Source of the DNA: Roseovarius sp.
Lineage (GTDB): Bacteria; Pseudomonadota; Alphaproteobacteria; Rhodobacterales; Rhodobacteraceae
Assembly: GCF_030373445.1 (NCBI RefSeq)
Contig: NZ_JAUCYU010000003.1
Span: forward strand, 62,001-126,000
DNA length: 64,000 bases
Direction of reading: 5' to 3'
Position numbers and translations under genes: made by a program. Below are positions 61,205-64,000 of the stretch, piece after piece. Each line of letters begins with the position of its first letter. Within the stretch, counting starts at the first letter, position 1. The notes beneath the pieces were generated by a model that was not told the DNA's origin, made no database searches, and worked only from the letters and a program-made list of their open reading frames with translations.

Positions 61205-62425
61205 ATGACCAATTCCGCAGTGCCGGAACGGCTTCCGAATTACGACCCGAACATCCGGTTCGACCTCGACGAGACCCAGCGGGAAATCCTCGACCAGGCC
61301 GACCGATTCGCCCGGAACGAGCTTTACCCGCTCGCGCCGCGCATGGATGAAGAGGAATGGTGGCCGGAGGAGGCCTTTCCGAAAATGGGAGAGGCCGGGT
61401 ATTTCGGCATCACCGTGCCGGAGGAATACGGCGGGGTCGGGATGGACCTGTTCACCTCGGGCCTTCTGCTGCAGGCGTTCGGGCGCTGGAACCACGCGCT
61501 TGCCCTGAGCTGGGTGGCGCATGAGAACCTGTGCCTCAACAACATCTTCCGCAACGCGAACGAGGCGCAGCGGAAGAAGTACCTGCCCGACCTGTGTTCG
61601 GGGAAGAAGACCGGCGCGCTGGGGCTGACCGAGCCGGGCGCCGGCTCGGACGCGCTGGGCTCGATGCGGACGACCGCGCGGAAGGAGGGCGACGAGTACG
61701 TGCTGAACGGCTCGAAGATCTACATCACCAACGGGCCGGTGGCCGACATCCTTCTGATCTATGCCAAGACCGACAAGGAGAAGGGCGCGCACGGGATTTC
61801 GGCGTTCATCGTCGAGAAGGATTTCCCCGGCTTCAAGGTGGCGCAGAAGCTGATCAAGATGGGGTACCGCGGCAGCCAGACGGCCGAACTGGTATTCGAG
61901 GAGTGCCGCGTGCCGGCGGAAAACCGGGTCGGCGAGGAGAACCGGGGCGTGCAGATCGTCATGTCGGGGCTGGACCTCGAGCGGGCGATGATCTCGCCGC
62001 TGTGCCTCGGCGTGGCCGAGCGGGCGCTGGAACTGTCGATCGAGTATGCCCAGACCCGCCAGCAGTTCGGTAAGCCCATCGGCAAGTTCCAGATGGTGCA
62101 GTCGATGCTGGCCGAGATGTATGTCGACGTGGAAACCCTACGGACCTTCACCTATCGCGGCCTTGCCGCGGCGGAGGAGCTGGAGGTGGGCTCGGGCCCG
62201 CGCGGAGATATCCACATGCTGACCGCCGCCTCGGTCATGTATGCGGGCCAGGCGGTGAACCGGGTGCTGGACAACGCGATGCAGATACACGGCGGATCGG
62301 GCTATATCTGGGAATCGGAGGTCAACCGCCTCTACCGCTCGATCAAGCTGCTCGAGATCGGGGCGGGAACCACGGAGGTGCGCAAGATGATCATTGCCGG
62401 CGAACTGCTCAAAGACATGAAGTGA
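61205..62425 (+). CDS. Acyl-CoA dehydrogenase of the isovaleryl-/citronellyl-CoA type
   Basis: The 406-residue flavoprotein has GALGLTEPGAGSDALGSM (FAD/substrate motif) and AQTRQQFGKPIGKFQ. Helix G reads GLDLERAMIS, with the Glu position that is catalytic in isovaleryl-CoA dehydrogenase. The medium-chain-type position reads EIGAGTTEV, with Gly instead of Glu, again as in isovaleryl-CoA enzymes. AtuD and LiuA belong here. It should desaturate the CoA ester before carboxylation by the divergent operon. A strong GGGAGGAG lies before the ATG. Confidence 0.93.
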   Translation: MTNSAVPERLPNYDPNIRFDLDETQREILDQADRFARNELYPLAPRMDEEEWWPEEAFPKMGEAGYFGITVPEEYGGVGMDLFTSGLLLQAFGRWNHALALSWVAHENLCLNNIFRNANEAQRKKYLPDLCSGKKTGALGLTEPGAGSDALGSMRTTARKEGDEYVLNGSKIYITNGPVADILLIYAKTDKEKGAHGISAFIVEKDFPGFKVAQKLIKMGYRGSQTAELVFEECRVPAENRVGEENRGVQIVMSGLDLERAMISPLCLGVAERALELSIEYAQTRQQFGKPIGKFQMVQSMLAEMYVDVETLRTFTYRGLAAAEELEVGSGPRGDIHMLTAASVMYAGQAVNRVLDNAMQIHGGSGYIWESEVNRLYRSIKLLEIGAGTTEVRKMIIAGELLKDMK

Positions 62426-62426
62426 C

Positions 62427-63299
62427 ATGGACCACGTGAGCGATGAGACCGCCGGCGACCCGATCGGCATGAGCGATACGGAGCTGTCCCAAGCCCCCAC
62501 CGTCTTTCGCGACGATGCCTTCGCGGGCCAGGTCGTGCTGATCTCCGGGGCGGCCGGCGGGCTGGGCCGGGCGACGGCATGGCTGCTTGGCCGGCTCGGC
62601 GCGCGGCTGGTGCTCGTGGGGCGCGATCAGGACAGGCTCGACGCCCTGGCCAGGCTTCTGTCGCCCCAGGGCATCGAAGCGCTGCCCCGGGCCGTCGACA
62701 TTCGTGACACCGCGGCGGTGCAACAGCTCTTTACCGAGATCGGCGAGCGCTACGGGCGGCTCGACGCGCTGATCAACTCGGCGGGCGGCCAGTTCCCGCA
62801 GGAGGCCATCGATTTCTCCGAGAAGGGCTGGAACGCGGTCATCAACACCAACCTCAACGGCACCTGGTTCATGATGCAGGCCGCCGCCCGCTTCTGGCGC
62901 GACCGCGGCCAGCCGGGCACCATCGTCAATATCGTGGTCGTCACCCGCCACGGGCTCTACGGCGTCGCCCACACGGTGGCGGCCCGGGCCGGCGTGGTGG
63001 CGCTGTCGCAGAACCTGGCGGTGGAGTGGGCACCGCTGGGCATCCGCATCAACTGCATCGCCCCCGGCGCGATCGAAACGGAAGGCTGGAAAGTCTACTC
63101 GGCCGAGGCCCGCGCGCTCTACCATCGCTCGAACCCGATGATGCGCAACGGCAGCCCGTGGGAGGTGGCGGAAGCCTGCGCCTACCTTGCCAGCCCCGCG
63201 AGCGCCTATGTCACGGGCGAGGTGATGCACGTCGCCGGCGGCGGCCAGCACTGGGGCGAGACCTGGACGATCGGCAAGCCCGATTACTTCAAGGAATAG
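62427..63299 (+). CDS. Short-chain dehydrogenase/reductase (PECR/dienoyl-CoA-reductase-like)
   Basis: The 290-residue protein has the cofactor motif LISGAAGGLGRATA and NSAGGQFPQEAIDF. Instead of the classical Tyr-x-x-x-Lys it has AHTVAARAGVVAL, like peroxisomal trans-2-enoyl-CoA reductases (SGAARAGV) where the motif differs from classical SDRs. WAPLGIRINCIAPGAIETEGW follows. Related SDRs (AtuB, AtuG) occur in acyclic terpene clusters. It starts one base after the dehydrogenase stop. An in-frame ATG at 62469 is an alternative start. Confidence 0.85.
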   Translation: MDHVSDETAGDPIGMSDTELSQAPTVFRDDAFAGQVVLISGAAGGLGRATAWLLGRLGARLVLVGRDQDRLDALARLLSPQGIEALPRAVDIRDTAAVQQLFTEIGERYGRLDALINSAGGQFPQEAIDFSEKGWNAVINTNLNGTWFMMQAAARFWRDRGQPGTIVNIVVVTRHGLYGVAHTVAARAGVVALSQNLAVEWAPLGIRINCIAPGAIETEGWKVYSAEARALYHRSNPMMRNGSPWEVAEACAYLASPASAYVTGEVMHVAGGGQHWGETWTIGKPDYFKE

Positions 63300-63309
63300 G
63301 AGGCCGCAG

Positions 63310-64000
63310 ATGCCGCTCCCCGAACGGCTTGCTGGCCGGCTTTCCCTTCCGGCCATCGCCGCCCCGATGTTTCTCGTCTCCGGCCCAGACCTGGTGGTGG
63401 AAACCTGCCGGTCGGGCGTCATCGGGTCCTTCCCCGCGCTCAACCAGCGCAGTTCGGAAGGCTACGCCGACTGGCTGCAGGAGATCCCCGGGCGCCTCGC
63501 CGCCTTCGACGGGCAGGCCGGCCCCGTCGCCCCCTACGCCGTGAACCTTGTCGTGCACCGCTCCAACCCGCGGCTGCAAGCCGATCTGAAGATCACCGTC
63601 GACAACAGGGTGCCGCTCGTCATCACCTCGCTCGGGGCGATCGAGGAGGTCGTTCAGGCCGTCCACGGTTATGGCGGCCTGGTGTTCCACGACGTGATCA
63701 ACCTGCGCCACGCCCGCAAGGCGGCCGAGGCCGGGGTGGACGGGATCATCGCCGTGTGCTCGGGCGCGGGCGGCCATGCCAGCACGCTCAGCGCCTTCGC
63801 GCTGGTGCCGGAGATCCGCCGGATCTTCGACGGCACGATCATCCTTGGCGGGGCGATTTCCACCGGCGCGCAAATCGCGGCGGCGCAGTTGCTGGGGGCG
63901 GACATGGCGTATATCGGCACGCGGTTCCTGGCGACGCGCGAGAGCCTGGCCTTCGACGCGCAGAAGGAGATGGTGCGCACCGCGACGGCCGAGGACATCG
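63310..64000 (+). CDS. Nitronate monooxygenase / 2-nitropropane dioxygenase family (partial)
   Basis: About 230 residues are visible before the window ends. The TIM-barrel FMN protein starts LPAIAAPMFLVSGPDLVVETCRSG, has VNLVVHRSN, the phosphate-binding VDGIIAVCSGAGGHASTLSAF with the family His, and LGGAISTGAQIAAAQLLGADMAYIGTRF. Such proteins oxidise nitronates, and distant relatives include flavin-dependent enoyl-CoA reductases. It follows the SDR gene by 10 bases in the same operon, so a role in the acyl-CoA pathway is possible. Confidence 0.87.
   Translation, partial: MPLPERLAGRLSLPAIAAPMFLVSGPDLVVETCRSGVIGSFPALNQRSSEGYADWLQEIPGRLAAFDGQAGPVAPYAVNLVVHRSNPRLQADLKITVDNRVPLVITSLGAIEEVVQAVHGYGGLVFHDVINLRHARKAAEAGVDGIIAVCSGAGGHASTLSAFALVPEIRRIFDGTIILGGAISTGAQIAAAQLLGADMAYIGTRFLATRESLAFDAQKEMVRTATAEDI

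Overview
The window is a GC-rich, gene-dense stretch of what looks like an alphaproteobacterial chromosome, probably Rhodobacterales (Roseobacter-like). This rests on codon and GC composition, many ABC importers beside CoA-linked catabolic genes, and tightly overlapping operons; it is an inference, because no rRNA or other taxonomic marker is present. I see no tRNA, rRNA, insertion sequence, prophage or CRISPR array. Only one gap without a gene exceeds 300 bases (60901-61204).

Layout. (1) 1-1335: the tail of a GntR/FCD regulator and a LysR regulator. (2) 1339-18110, all minus: acyl-CoA dehydrogenase and class III CoA-transferase, then an unusual sugar-type ABC importer set (binding protein, RbsA-like ATPase fused in frame to a PEBP/YbhB domain, SCP2-like protein, alpha/beta hydrolase, two permeases with extra membrane extensions), then a seven-helix microbial-rhodopsin homologue that lacks the retinal lysine, a 740-residue flotillin/SPFH coiled-coil protein, a small membrane protein, a sodium:solute symporter and an MmgE/PrpD protein. 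(3) 18337-19260: htpX. (4) 19352-30379, minus: an Opp/Dpp-type importer with a maleate-isomerase-fold enzyme, a muconolactone-isomerase-like protein, an FAD oxidoreductase, an M19 dipeptidase and an aldehyde dehydrogenase, under a divergent LysR gene. (5) 31661-36202: phnF-phnM diverging from phnDCE, with a HutC-type palindrome in front of phnD. (6) 36446-39729: ku-ligD, bacterial end joining. (7) 39964-45138, minus: a PaoABC-like molybdenum hydroxylase and a dihydrolipoamide-dehydrogenase-like protein. (8) 45271-60900, minus, nearly all overlapping: enoyl-CoA hydratase, AtuA, TetR, a Liv-type importer, acyl-CoA synthetase, a three-gene biotin-dependent acyl-CoA carboxylase, a DsbA-fold isomerase, a second hydratase and a transglutaminase-like protein. 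(9) 61205-64000, plus: acyl-CoA dehydrogenase, SDR and a partial nitronate monooxygenase, divergent from (8).

How it may work together. Region 8/9 reads as one import, CoA-activation, dehydrogenation, carboxylation and hydration pathway like acyclic terpene (Atu) or branched-acid degradation. Two near-identical 17-bp dyads over both divergent promoters probably bind the TetR regulator encoded in the operon. Region 2 is the least conventional: it joins a CoA-linked catabolic pair, a modified ABC importer, a retinal-less opsin-fold protein and a flotillin in one apparent operon. Region 4 looks like uptake and breakdown of a peptide-like or opine-like compound of unknown identity.
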